Source of the DNA: Hirsutella rhossiliensis | Lineage: Eukaryota > Ascomycota > Sordariomycetes > Hypocreales > Ophiocordycipitaceae | Length of the DNA: 64,000 nt | Direction of reading: 5' to 3' | NCBI RefSeq assembly: GCF_020360975.1 | Contig: NW_025408676.1 | Location: 2,480,001 to 2,544,000, forward strand | Shown here: positions 21,437 through 31,034 of the stretch, piece by piece | Layout: the number at the start of each line of letters is the position of its first letter | Numbering within the stretch: the first letter of the stretch is position 1 | Translations under genes and position numbers: made by a program | The notes under the pieces: generated by a model | The model's input: only the letters and a program-made list of their open reading frames with translations | The model's database searches: none | Told to the model about the DNA's origin: nothing

Positions 21437-24400
21437 ATGAATAGTCGGACTGTATTAGTCAACGCGCGGGTAAACCGAGGCTATCGAATACGCGCCCTTG
21501 TCGACTGTGGATGTGACTGCTATGCCGTGATCGACGAAGCCCTTGTTCGGAAGCTGCGGATACCCTTCGTCGACTCGAAACCACGAGAAATTGGGGGATT
21601 CTCAGAGTCAGCGAAGAGTGTCATATCCCCAGGGTCGTGGCTGTTGTGGTCGAGACAGCTGGATTTGACGAACGTGTCTTTGCATACGTGATCCCAAGCC
21701 TGGGCCAGGACATGTTCCTCGGCCGGCCTTGGATGGAGAGAAATCACGTCGTGTACGATGCTGCCAAGCAGCGAATGTACCATGGGAGGGCAGGTGTGAC
21801 GATACGCCTCATTGGGCAGGAAGAGCCCGCCAAGATACGCGCGATTCGAAGCGCAAGACTCGTGTCGGCAGCCGTATTCACGGCGGAGTGTCGACGCGCA
21901 AAGAGACGCAAGAAGTGCAACGCGATCTCGATTCATGCAATCAGTTTGTCGGATATAGAGAGGGCGCTTCAGCCGAAGCCGCCAGTCGATCCGAGCGAGA
22001 AGGTCCCGGCAGAAGTGCTGAAAGAATTCCGCGACCTATTCTCACCAGGAGAGGCAATGAAGCTGCCGCCACATCGACCGGGTGTGGATCATGAAGTCAA
22101 CCTGCAGCCTGACAAGAACGGCAACGAGCCACCCTTCCGTGGGGCCCACTCTACAACATGTCACGAGAAGAGCTGTTGGTCTTGCGAAAGACCCTGAAAG
22201 ACCTGCTGGACAGAGGATTCATCCGAGCGAGTAGCTCAGCGGCTGCCGCGCCGGTGCTGTTCGTGCGGAAGCCGAATGGAGGGCTGCGATTTTGTTGCGA
22301 CTACCGAGCGCTGAATGCAATCACCAAGCGCGACCGATACCCACTGCCCTCATCGCGGAGACCCTGCAGAATCTGGCCAAGGCTAAGTGGTTCACCAAGT
22401 TGGACGTGGTGGCCGCTTTCCATAAGATCCGCATGGCTCCGGGACATGAGGGAAAGACTGCATTTCGCACGAGGTTTGGGCTCTACGAGTGGCTCGTGTG
22501 CCCTTTCGGCCTGAGCGGCGCCCCGGCATCATTCCAACGATACATGAACAGTGTATTGCGCGAATGGCTGGACGACTTTGTCACAGCGTACCTGGATGAT
22601 GTACTGATCTACTCGAGCGGTTCGAAGGCGGATCATGAGGCTAAGGTGCGACGAGTTCTCCAAGCACTCGCCGACGCTGGGCTGCACCTAGACCCAGCGA
22701 AGTGCGAGTTTTCGGTACAAGAGGTCAAATACCTTGGGTTCATCGTCAACGCAGGGAAAGGAATCGCCTGCGACCCCGAAAAGCAGCGCGCCATCCGCGA
22801 ATGGGAGGCCCCGACCACGGTGAAGGGTGTCAGAAGCTTTCTGGGCTTCGCCAACTATTACCGGATCTTCATCCCCGACTATGCCAAGATCACGCAGTCT
22901 CTGGATGCCCTGCTTAAGAAAGGAACTGCCTTTCATTGGGGACGAGCGGAGAACGAGGCGTTTCAGGAGCTGAAGCGACGATTTTGCGAGTCACCGGTGC
23001 TCAAGCAGTGGGACCCGAGCCTCCCGACCTTTTTGGAGACGGATTGCTCAGGCTACGCATTGGGAGGCGTCCTGTCGCAGGAAGGCCCAGATGGACGTCG
23101 ACACGCATGCGCCTTCTTCTCGAAGCGACTTTCGCCAGCGGAGTACAACTATCCCATTCACGACAAGGAGATGCTTGCCATCATGAGATGTCTCGACAAC
23201 TGGAACGCCGAACTTAGGAGCTGCGGCCCATTTACAATCCTTACCGATCACCGCAACCTGGAGTATTTCATGACACGCCAGAAGCTCACGGAACGGCAGA
23301 GCCGTTGGGCAGCCGAATTGTCCCAGTTCGACTTCAAGCTCGAGTATCGACCGGGAAGCGAGGCTGTCGTGCCTGATGCGTTGTCCCGCCGTGAACAAGA
23401 CAAGCCACAGGGCATTGACGACGAGCGGGAACAAGGAAGAATGATACAGTTGATACCGGATAGTGCCATTCCATCATCGACAAGAGCATGTATCAACGCG
23501 ATGAGTTCTGACTGTTCAGAGGCATCCACCCTGCCGAAGATGAAGGTCTTCGAGGTAGCGGACCTGCAGCAACTCTGGGACGAAACGGTGGCGAAGGACT
23601 CGATATTCCGGGCAGCCTATAAGGCAGTCCGCGATCGCGAGCGTGCCTTCCCGCCCTCGCTGGGCCTGAAGATCCAGATTTCAGAATGTGCGATCGACGC
23701 AGGCAAAAGGCTGACATTCAGAGACCGTATTTGGGTGCCGGGTGGATCCGGAGAGGAGGGTAACCAGGAGGAAGCTGAGAAAGACCAGTTGAGAACCCGC
23801 ATTGTGCAGCAGTCGCATGACTCTGTTGCGACCGGTCATCCCGGCAGGGAAGGTACGCTGGCTATTGTGGCTCGGCGATTCTACTGGCCTGGGCAGTCCC
23901 AGCTGGTTCGCCGGTACGTAGCCAATTGCGACACCTGCGGCAGAGCACACATCTGGCGCCAGTCGAAAAGGGGATTTCTCAAGCCTCTGCCGATTCCAGA
24001 TCGACCCCGAAGCCATTTGTCCATGGACTTCATCACAGATCTGCCGCCTACTGGACCGAGCAAGGCAAGGTACCTGTGGGTGATTGTGGACAGACTGACA
24101 AAGGCTGTGACCTCGAGGTGATGGACAACATGGAAGCTGAGCAGTGTGCAAACCGTTTTCCAGTGTCATTACCGATTTCACGGAATGCCACGGTCCATCG
24201 TCAGCGACCGCGGGAGCAACTGGCTAAGTAGGTTCTGGAAGAGGTTCTGCCGTCTTGCAGGTGTCACGCAGAAATTGAGCACGGCCTATCATCCTCAGAC
24301 GGACGGAGGGCCAGAGAGAATGAACCAGGAGATCGAGGCCTACCTGAGAGCCTACGTGTCGTACGTGCAGGACGACTGGGGAGAACTGCCCTCGCCGCGC

Positions 24401-25283
24401 AGCTGGCACTCAACAATCGTGAATCCGCAGCGACCAAGATCAGCCCCTTTTCGCTGAGCATGGTTACCACGTCGATCCCATCAGCGTCGAGGAATCGGAA
24501 GAGCCACCGAGGCATAGAGAGGAAAGCAGAGCTGATAGCCTACTCAGTCGCCTGCAGGAGGTCAATGAGTACATGCAAGCAGTGATGGCCTCCTCACAGC
24601 AACAACAAGAAGAGGCTGCCAACGCAAAGCGACAGCCTGCGGAGCGATTTGAAGTTGGTGACAAGGTGTGGCTCTCGATGGCAAACTACAGATCGCCACG
24701 ACCGTGCAAGAAGCTCGACTGGCTGCATCACAAGTACACAGTCACGAAGGTAATTAGTTCGCACGTTGTTGAGCTCGATGTTCGTGGCTCAATTTACCCG
24801 CGATTTCATGTTGACCTTTTGCGGCGGGCGCATCAAGATCCGGCTCCTGGCCAAAAGGTAGATGACGCACAGCCACCACCGGTACAAGATGAGTCCGGCA
24901 CGGATCTGTGGGATGTCGACGAGATCCTCTGCGCGAGATGGAAGAAGCGCGGACGAGGGGAATTCAGGCAAGCACTAGTGCGATGGACGGGCTACGCAGA
25001 GCCGACTTGGGAGCCAGTTGAGTGGTTGCAAGGAACAATTGCGATGAAGGCATTCGAGGACAAGTACGGGCCAATCAAGACCAATGATGGCCCTAGGAGA
25101 GGTACGAGACGCTGGCAGGAACGCAAGAACCCCGCAGACGCCGACCTGGTCGGAGGGGACAATAATGTCACGGGCTGTGCCTGGCTGGTGGACCCGGTTG
25201 TACCGGGTCCGGTGGGTCGTGCCCGGTGGCAACACCGGCCGCCCGCGGACCCAGAAGCTGCGAGAACATTCCGAGAAGGGTAA
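21437..25283 (+). pseudogene. Gypsy-1 pol with chromodomain, frameshifted
   Basis: Domains in order: aspartic protease (LVDCGCDCY, about 21498); RT with [13 protein letters not shown] and the catalytic YLDDV (about 22589); RNase H (ETDCSGYALGG, about 23037); integrase zinc region (H-x-H then CDTC, about 23818-23938); the DDE core MDFITD, SDRGSNW and PERMNQEIEAY (24020-24340); a C-terminal GDKVWL barrel; and a chromodomain (WDVDEILCARW...VRWTGYAEPTWEP, 24910-25020). Frames switch near 21640, 22150, 22345, 24110 and around 24430-24570. The final frame runs into the 3' LTR and stops at 25281-25283. Chromodomains steer integration towards modified histones in this clade. Confidence 0.92.
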
Positions 25284-25395
25284 TATAGTTGCACTCGAGG
25301 CTACGCCTCGAGTTCAGCTTCTTTTCCTCCTTAGCTCTAGATAGACAACACCTAGGCACCTGCTTGTTGAATAAACTCCGGGCCAGCCTTTCACA
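25166..25395 (+). repeat. Gypsy-1 3' LTR
   Basis: 230 bp, same ends as the 5' LTR. Differences are scattered small indels, for example loss of bases in the gctccggtgg and cccgctccgcgg stretches and the missing agctc after atata. A purine-rich tract (ggaggggacaataa) precedes it, consistent with a polypurine tract. Confidence 0.95.
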
Positions 25396-25400
25396 GAAAG

Positions 25401-26434
25401 GACAAACACTAGTATGCTTTAGTAGCTTATGAGAGCTTCCACCATTGATAAACATGAGAGATCAAACACTTTGATAATTCGGCCGTAGCGTAGGTATGCC
25501 ATTTTTCACCCAAGAGCGATAACCACCCATTGAGCGGGCTCTGGGTAGCGGACAGTAGTGTAAGTCGCTTTGGCCACTTGAAGCCCTATAGTCGGGGTAG
25601 AGCTTGAGAGTCGTTTCTTCTACCTTGTCAAACTTACGCCCTAAGAGATAGGTAGAGTCGTTGAGTAAAGCTGTTGACTCTACTGAGGCGGAAGAAATGC
25701 GTTGAAGTTTGAAGTCAGCAACCCGTACATGAGCACCAACATCGTTTCATGGGCAAATTTTTGCCCTCGTCTCCTCTCGAAGTTGACTTACGCGAGCGAG
25801 TCATATCGACATATTCTTCAGGGACAGAACGCGCCTTGCAAGTTGTACTGTTACCTACATGACTTCAACAGAACACCATTTTGGTTCACTCTGTTCCAGT
25901 GTCCGCATGAAGGTAGAATGATCCTTCCTCAACCTCGCAGGCTATGTCGAATCGTACGAGTTTCGGGTACACAGCTTTCCTCGCCGCGGCTCGTGCCAGG
26001 GCGCCCAACGACGGACTATTCTAAAGGTGACGTTTATGGGGTATGTGGTCCGGTGATCTTACCTGGACGAGCTGCTTCCCGGGCGCGCACTGAGACTGGG
26101 TGCTTGCTCCTCACTCTGCTGCAGCTTTGCGATGCAACTCAACTCGGGGCAGGAGAAGCGATGCTCGTGGAGGAAGAGGGAGGGGCTGGTGACCATTGAG
26201 AGGGAAGAGAGTGTGGAGAGTGGAAAAGGGACAAGGGGGGCTATTGGCATTGCCGGCTTGTCCCCGGCTTGTCCCCAGCTTGTCCCTTACCGCCCACGAC
26301 TCTCAAGGTGGGTGGAAGGGCTGCGCCTTGGGAAGGAGGCACTGATACGTCACAGTGATGACTTCGGCAAAGCTGGCCCCCGTCTTCCTCTTCTCGTTAC
26401 TCAATAGCTGAGGGCATGGGGGGCTCAGATTGTC
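25401..26434. other. No convincing gene
   Basis: A 165-codon plus-strand frame (25702-26199) lacks recognisable features and I do not call it. Near 26252-26290 there are three copies of cttgtcccc(g/a)g, and at 26451-26475 three of attccccgg, just at the promoter of the next gene. Confidence 0.4.
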
Positions 26435-26441
26435 TATAAAT
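26435..26441 (+). promoter_or_regulatory. TATA box of the 26529 gene
   Basis: TATAAAT at 26435-26441 lies 94 bp before the chosen ATG. It is followed by a tandem attccccgg repeat and a CT-rich leader, as is usual in fungal promoters. Confidence 0.5.
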
Positions 26442-26528
26442 GGGTCACGGATTCCCCGGATTCCCCGGATTCCTCACCATCTAACACTTCTCTTCCATAT
26501 CTTTGTTTCCTACGTGACCACTGTGAAG

Positions 26529-27413
26529 ATGGACCGGATAACTCTGAAGAAGACATACCGCTGGCCCTCTCCGAGTCAAGGTCACTCATCCCACCATTCT
26601 GCAGTCACGTGGAACTTCCCGTCCTCGACCCCGTCTCCCTCGCCGTCCAGTTCAAGGAGCTGCAACTCTGGTTCCAGCAGCAAATCAGGAAGCACAAGTG
26701 AACCCATTCAGACCATCTCGGAGCCTGATGAAACCCCCGACGTCAAGTTTGGCGCTCCGGTTATCAATTCGACGGGCCCAGAAACATTGATGCAGGGGAC
26801 AACCTCATGCCTCGCGCAATCCCCAGCACCTACCATAGGCCCAACAATGGACGCCAACCGTCTTCAGTCACTTTCCTTAGAGTGCGAAAGGGTCGTCAGT
26901 GAGCAAACTAAGACACATCAGCGTAGCGTTTTAGCAAATCAAGGTATTATGAGTTCTCTCGCAGACAACCTGCACTTGCAGTTCTTACAGTATTTTGCAG
27001 AGAACGTAATGATCGAGCCAGAGTGCCCATCACACGTGCAGCAGGTGTTTCCCGAATCGATCACAGTTTGTAAAAAGTCCGAGGTAACCAAGCCGCGCCG
27101 AAGCAGACGTAAGAGGAAGTCTGCGCCACGCGCTGCTGCTTCTGTTTCGTATCGTGTTCAAAAGAAGCGCATTGCGACTTGCACCACTCAGGAATACGAC
27201 TTCTTACGCTTGGGGGAGGTACGAAAGGCATGGAACGGATCCATCGAATATAAGGTCATTTGGAAGCCAACCTGGGCGTCTACAGACGATCTCCGGGGCA
27301 AACGGGCCTTGGAAGAGGCCGAAGAGCTCGTCGTGGATGAGTTCGGTCAGGTAGCGTGGGAAAAGGAGATGGGAAGATCGGGCCATTTCGGCATGGATAC
27401 CAAGTCCGAATAG
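26529..27413 (+). CDS. Nuclear protein with chromo-like C-terminus, hypothetical
   Basis: 294-codon single-exon ORF. The frame is open further upstream, but 26529 is its first ATG and a TATA box sits at 26435, so I start there. Residues about 20-70 are a Ser/Pro-rich low-complexity stretch. A strongly basic segment (KPRRSRRKRKSAPR) looks like a nuclear localisation signal. The last 60 residues (YDFLRLGEVRKAW, then YKVIWKPTWASTDDL) resemble the W-x-PTW core of chromodomain-like modules in fungi. I infer a chromatin- or DNA-associated protein. It may be a host gene or derived from a retroelement chromodomain. Nothing else in the flanks indicates its role. Confidence 0.5.
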   Translation: MDRITLKKTYRWPSPSQGHSSHHSAVTWNFPSSTPSPSPSSSRSCNSGSSSKSGSTSEPIQTISEPDETPDVKFGAPVINSTGPETLMQGTTSCLAQSPAPTIGPTMDANRLQSLSLECERVVSEQTKTHQRSVLANQGIMSSLADNLHLQFLQYFAENVMIEPECPSHVQQVFPESITVCKKSEVTKPRRSRRKRKSAPRAAASVSYRVQKKRIATCTTQEYDFLRLGEVRKAWNGSIEYKVIWKPTWASTDDLRGKRALEEAEELVVDEFGQVAWEKEMGRSGHFGMDTKSE

Positions 27414-27774
27414 AATAATTATGTCACACAGGGTACATCAGCCTCCAACAGACTGAAACCCTGACTCGCACAGTAGTCACCAGCTTAACAGTCACAGAAC
27501 CTTCCATCAGGTTCTAGTCGTTCACTCGCATCGCCTATAAAGATGCAGCCCATGCTACGCTCTAGATAGAAGTTAGAAGAATCAAGAGTCTTCCAGTCCC
27601 TGATCTTTATGCTCACTTGCTCATCCTCCGTGCGATAGAATATCTAGGTTATGCCGAGACAACCCTATCTTCGCTCCTTTGCCTTGTACCAACAGCAATG
27701 ACTAAGAGGACCCGAACAATAGGAAGTTCTTGAAAAATATCAACGGGATTGTTGCCTCGGCGATGGGCTCCTGC
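27414..27774. other. Intergenic, possible degraded LTR
   Basis: No gene. A tgtcacacag start at 27422, a tataaag at about 27534, then ctctagata and a later tatctag recall the Gypsy-1 LTR layout. There is no matching end or TSD, so this remains speculative. Confidence 0.25.
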
Positions 27775-27779
27775 GTTTT

Positions 27780-27975
27780 TGTAACGGTCTCAACTGAGTG
27801 TGTTGACAACTAGCTGAGCGACTGCGACGAGTATCCTAAAGCTAAGGGGAAAAAGAAGAAGAAAAGAAAAGAGAAAGATCTAGAAGGCGAAGAGAGTTCT
27901 TGAGCGAAGCTCAAGAACGCGAGTGGGGCTTGGTCGAGAGTGGAGCCGAGACCCTCACGTGCTCAGCCCGTTACA
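27780..27975 (-). repeat. Gypsy-2 3' LTR, uninterrupted
   Basis: 196 bp. On the minus strand it begins TGTAACGGGCTGAGC and ends GAGACCGTTACA. It lacks the 287-bp LINE insertion found in the other two copies of this LTR. Confidence 0.9.
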
Positions 27976-28022
27976 ATACCCCGCGTACTATTTTGAGACA
28001 GTCTGGCCTACAGTCGCCCGTA

Positions 28023-28616
28023 CTACCCCCTCCTTCTCCTCCCTTTCGTAGGAGGTCGTCTTGATCCGACTTTCCCATGTGTTTCCTCATACTTGGCAAA
28101 AGCTATTGTGTCAGCCACATATTTGACCGGTTCCCACGTTGGGCCTATCCATCCGACCCATTTCACCAGCACTTTCCATTCTCTGCCGACTTTCCTCTCA
28201 TCCAGGATCTCTTCCACTTCCCACAGCTCACCTTCGTCCGTCAAAATTGCAGGTGGTCGACAGTCATCAGACGTCAGAGACGGTAAAGGGTCTTCCGCTG
28301 CCAATCGTAAAAGCGAAACATGGAACACATTGTGTATTCCCGGGGGCGTATCCAGTCTACACGCGTGTGATCCGATAGTCTCCAGGACGGTGTACTTGGC
28401 CGACAGCCAATCAAGTTTTTTGCACGGCCTGTCAGAGCGAATGCTGCGAAGCCGTAACCACACTTTGTCTCCAGGCTTGAATTGATCCGACGGCTGTCTT
28501 CGCGTATTGGCATTCTTCTCTTGCTGCTCCTGCGCTGACGCAATCGCAGCCTGCGCCCATTCCGTGGCTTCTCGTAATCGCTGCACGATGTGCTCAGCCC
28601 TGGGACACCGAGGCAA
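28023..28616 (-). pseudogene. Gypsy-2 pol C-terminus: integrase tail and chromodomain
   Basis: Minus-strand frame of about 197 codons, open at its 5' end. It carries the integrase C-terminal barrel (FKPGDKVWLRLRS, then KYTVLETIGSHACRL and HNVFHVSLLRLA) and a chromodomain (LWEVEEILDERK, then VKWVGWIGPTWEPVKYV). It ends 48 bp before the 3' LTR, the normal place for the end of pol. Its 5' side is cut at about 28620 by the left arm of the inverted duplication. The catalytic integrase core is missing from the window. The reading frame itself has no stops. Confidence 0.88.
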
Positions 28617-28833
28617 AAATCAGTAGTTGGGCCCAGCGACGGAAGCGGGCCAACGGCCTGGCCTGTCTTTATTAGGCTTATTCCACCCCATGATTCTCAG
28701 TTCCAAGAAGTGATACTAGAGACTAATTGAACGAAGGTGAATGGCCATCTGTCGGGTAAGAAATGGCAGCGATAATTTATTTGGCTTTCAAAACATTTGT
28801 TTAACGCGCTGCGCGAAAAAATGATACAAAAAC

Positions 28834-29322
28834 TGTAACGGGCTGAGCCCGTGAGGGTCTCGGCTCCACTCTCGACCAAGCCCCACTCGCGTTCTTGAGC
28901 TTCGCTCAAGAACTCTCTTCGCCTTTGGTAGGTTAGCTACACCGGACGGCTAAAGGCAGGTGGACTCTTCGTCAAATGCGGCGGAGGAGAGTGGTCTGTA
29001 CCTCATCAGACAGGCTCCAGAATTGGAAAGGGACAGGTCAAATGAGCAAGAGACGGATTGAAGGATGTAAGAGAAATTTAGGCATTAGATCGGGACGAAT
29101 TCCTTGGGCTCGGAGCCGAGTATTGACAACTCTAGATTAGGCTTAGCGAGTCTGACGCAGTGCCTCTGACTATCGTCAATGGCGAAATAAACATCATCAT
29201 CATCATCATCTCTTCGCCTTCTAGATCTTTCTCTTTCTTTTCTTCTTCTTTTCTCCTTAGCTTTAGGATACTCGTCGCAGTCGCTCAGCTAGTTGTCAAC
29301 ACACTCAGTTGAGACCGTTACA
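28834..29322 (+). repeat. Gypsy-2 LTR (inverted internal copy) with LINE insert
   Basis: 489 bp, TGTAACGGG to CCGTTACA. Removing the insert at 28924-29210 plus one 8-bp duplication leaves about the 196 bp of the clean LTR. agctttaggata at 29259-29270 marks the likely RNA start. Confidence 0.9.
28924..29210 (+). mobile_element. 5'-truncated LINE 3' end inserted in the LTR
   Basis: A 287-bp insert flanked by the 8-bp duplication tcttcgcc (28916-28923 and 29211-29218). It ends in a run of cat trinucleotides (about 29191-29210), like the simple-repeat tail of some LINEs. The same insert is in the right LTR (about 34158-34446), so it came before the inverted duplication. Confidence 0.7.
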
Positions 29323-29323
29323 T

Positions 29324-29335
29324 TATCCTAAAGCT
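29324..29335 (+). other. Self-priming site (PBS) of Gypsy-2
   Basis: tatcctaaagct, one base after the LTR, is the exact 12-nt complement of agctttaggata inside the LTR (29259-29270). This is the same arrangement as in Gypsy-1 but with a different sequence. Confidence 0.7.
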
Positions 29336-29775
29336 GCCTTTTATCGTTACAGCCTTTTGATCGCAATCAATTGGCAGCGCTGTTCAGTTCCCTTTGTGGG
29401 TACGCAAGGTGGCAGTAGCTTGGGACAATCTCGCTTGGGACGCCCGCGACGAAAGTGCGTGTGTGTACGGCGCAAAAGCCAGCTCGGCTCGCGTCGCGTA
29501 GCTCCAATCGTCCGACGAAAGGACAAGGAGCGTCGATCTGCTCTCCGTACGGCGTGCGGTCGAGCGTGTACTGTGATTGCTGCTTGGCTCCCAGTGTGGA
29601 CGGCAGCAGCTGGACCAGAAGCCCTGTACGGGTCGTCCAGTCGTGTAGGAAGGAGCCCGTGAGGCGTTGATAAAATTCGACGGTCGTCGATTATCCCTTC
29701 CAAGTACGGTAAGACTTGCTGTGTGATCAAGTCGCCCTCCAGTCGTGTAGCACTCGGAGAAAAGCTTCTACTACC

Positions 29776-30966
29776 ATGGAAGCTAGTAAGTCTCAAGATG
29801 GCTCGGTCGAGTCAGCATCCGTGACGATGCAAGTCTTGAGCGAAGTGATGGCCCAATTGCAGGCCTTGCGCGCAGAAAGAGAGGCCGATCGTGAAGAGAT
29901 GCGATGTCAGATCCAAAACATCCAAGCAGCCTTTTCAACGCCCACCCCGACAGACGGACCAACCATAACGAGCAACATGACGCAGAACGGCGCGTCCCAC
30001 GGAACGGATGCGAGCGAACAAAAGCCAGCGAAGAGAAAACCCACTTTACCCGATCCGCAACGCTTCGATGGAGCACGGAAAAAGTTCCGAGCCTGGCAAC
30101 TAGAAATGCAGAGCAAGCTACGTGTCGATGGTGTTGCGATCGGTTCGCCGTCAGATCAATTCGCGTACATTTATGCGAGGCTCGACCAGATACCACAATC
30201 GATGGCTGCAGCCTTCTTCGAGAGAGGTGGCCCCGATGGCCGATTCGACCCCGACTTATTTATGCAATACCTAGTTAGCTGCTATGCAGATCCGAACGCC
30301 GAGCAGAGAGCCCTGACAAGACTTGAAACAATGAGACAAGGACCGAAGGAGAGTTTTGCGGCGTTCTTGCCTAAGTTCGAAAAAGAGCTCGCAGAGAGTG
30401 GAGAAGCCACCTGGGCGGACTCTGTACGAATCAACACGCTGAAGCGTGTCATCAACCAAGAACTCCGTACCCATCTCGCGGGTCAGCTAAACCTACCAAG
30501 AGAGTATCCTGCGTTTGTCAATGCCTTGCAAAATCTTGGAGCCAACCTCGAGGATCTGCGATTCTACAACCAGCACACGAACAACAAGAACTTAGACGTC
30601 AAGTCACCCAGCAAAGATCGCCCTCAAGGACAGAAACTCCGGTCACCAGTCTCTACACCAGTTGCAGTCACGCCGCCTCCATCTCTCCACGAGGATCGGA
30701 TGGATTGGGAGCCCGTAAAAGCGAGTCGGTTGACAGATGTAGGAAAACCCCAGGAGAGAAACCATTTCGTCCCATTGGAGGAACGTACGTGTTATGAGTG
30801 CGGAAAACTCGGCCACATTGCGGCCCACTGCTCGAAGAACAAGCGACAGCAGCGGCAGAAGAATGTTCGTGTCGAGGAAAAGACGAAGAGCTCGAGAGCA
30901 AAGCACCAGGAGCCCGCTGAGAGCTCTCACGATGAGGCTTCCGACGAGTATTCGGAAAACGAGTAG
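29776..30966 (+). CDS. Gypsy-2 gag, intact frame
   Basis: 396-residue Gag from the ATG at 29776 (context accATGG). Residues 15-45 form a coiled-coil-like Leu/Glu stretch (VLSEVMAQLQALRAERE). Next come a capsid-like core starting PQRFDGARKKFRAWQLEMQ, the retroelement segment LETMRQGPKESFAAFLPKFEKEL, and a CCHC knuckle (CYECGKLGHIAAHC) near residue 340. A charged tail follows. It is the only retroelement gag here without a frame break. It spans the inner end of the left inverted-repeat arm (30434), so its last third comes from the flipped pol side. This shows the original gag-pol junction is intact on this strand. Confidence 0.88.
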   Translation: MEASKSQDGSVESASVTMQVLSEVMAQLQALRAEREADREEMRCQIQNIQAAFSTPTPTDGPTITSNMTQNGASHGTDASEQKPAKRKPTLPDPQRFDGARKKFRAWQLEMQSKLRVDGVAIGSPSDQFAYIYARLDQIPQSMAAAFFERGGPDGRFDPDLFMQYLVSCYADPNAEQRALTRLETMRQGPKESFAAFLPKFEKELAESGEATWADSVRINTLKRVINQELRTHLAGQLNLPREYPAFVNALQNLGANLEDLRFYNQHTNNKNLDVKSPSKDRPQGQKLRSPVSTPVAVTPPPSLHEDRMDWEPVKASRLTDVGKPQERNHFVPLEERTCYECGKLGHIAAHCSKNKRQQRQKNVRVEEKTKSSRAKHQEPAESSHDEASDEYSENE

Positions 30967-31034
30967 CTCCTGACGAAAATCGCCGTCAGGAGCGCGCAAA
31001 GGCTGAGGCTGAATGGGCAACTCAGAAGGACGAG

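Larger units (their letters stand above)
19977..25395 (+). mobile_element. Gypsy-1, chromodomain LTR retrotransposon with 5-bp TSD
   Basis: Complete-length Ty3/Gypsy chromovirus. LTRs at 19977-20212 and 25166-25395 begin TGTCAC and end TTTCACA. Both flanks carry the 5-bp duplication GAAAG (19972-19976 and 25396-25400). The internal order is gag, protease, RT, RNase H, integrase, chromodomain. Several frameshifts disable it, and the LTRs differ by small indels, so it is not brand new. CA and TG dinucleotides are still present, so RIP has not touched it noticeably. Confidence 0.95.
28623..30434 (+). repeat. Left arm of the 1.81-kb inverted repeat in Gypsy-2
   Basis: The reverse complement of 32942-34751, almost identical by eye, with rare 1-3 bp indels. 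It contains 211 bp of non-element sequence (28623-28833), an LTR (28834-29322) and the 5' two-thirds of gag. The outer point is gtagttgggcccagcg and the inner point is ctgtacgaatcaa. Confidence 0.92.

Noticed and set aside
25702..26199. 165-codon plus-strand ORF
   Set aside because: No domain, no good start context and mixed composition; it spans low-complexity DNA next to an LTR and looks like chance.
27422..27774. Third LTR of Gypsy-1 type
   Set aside because: TATA and partial self-priming motifs are present but there is no CA end, no TSD and no partner.
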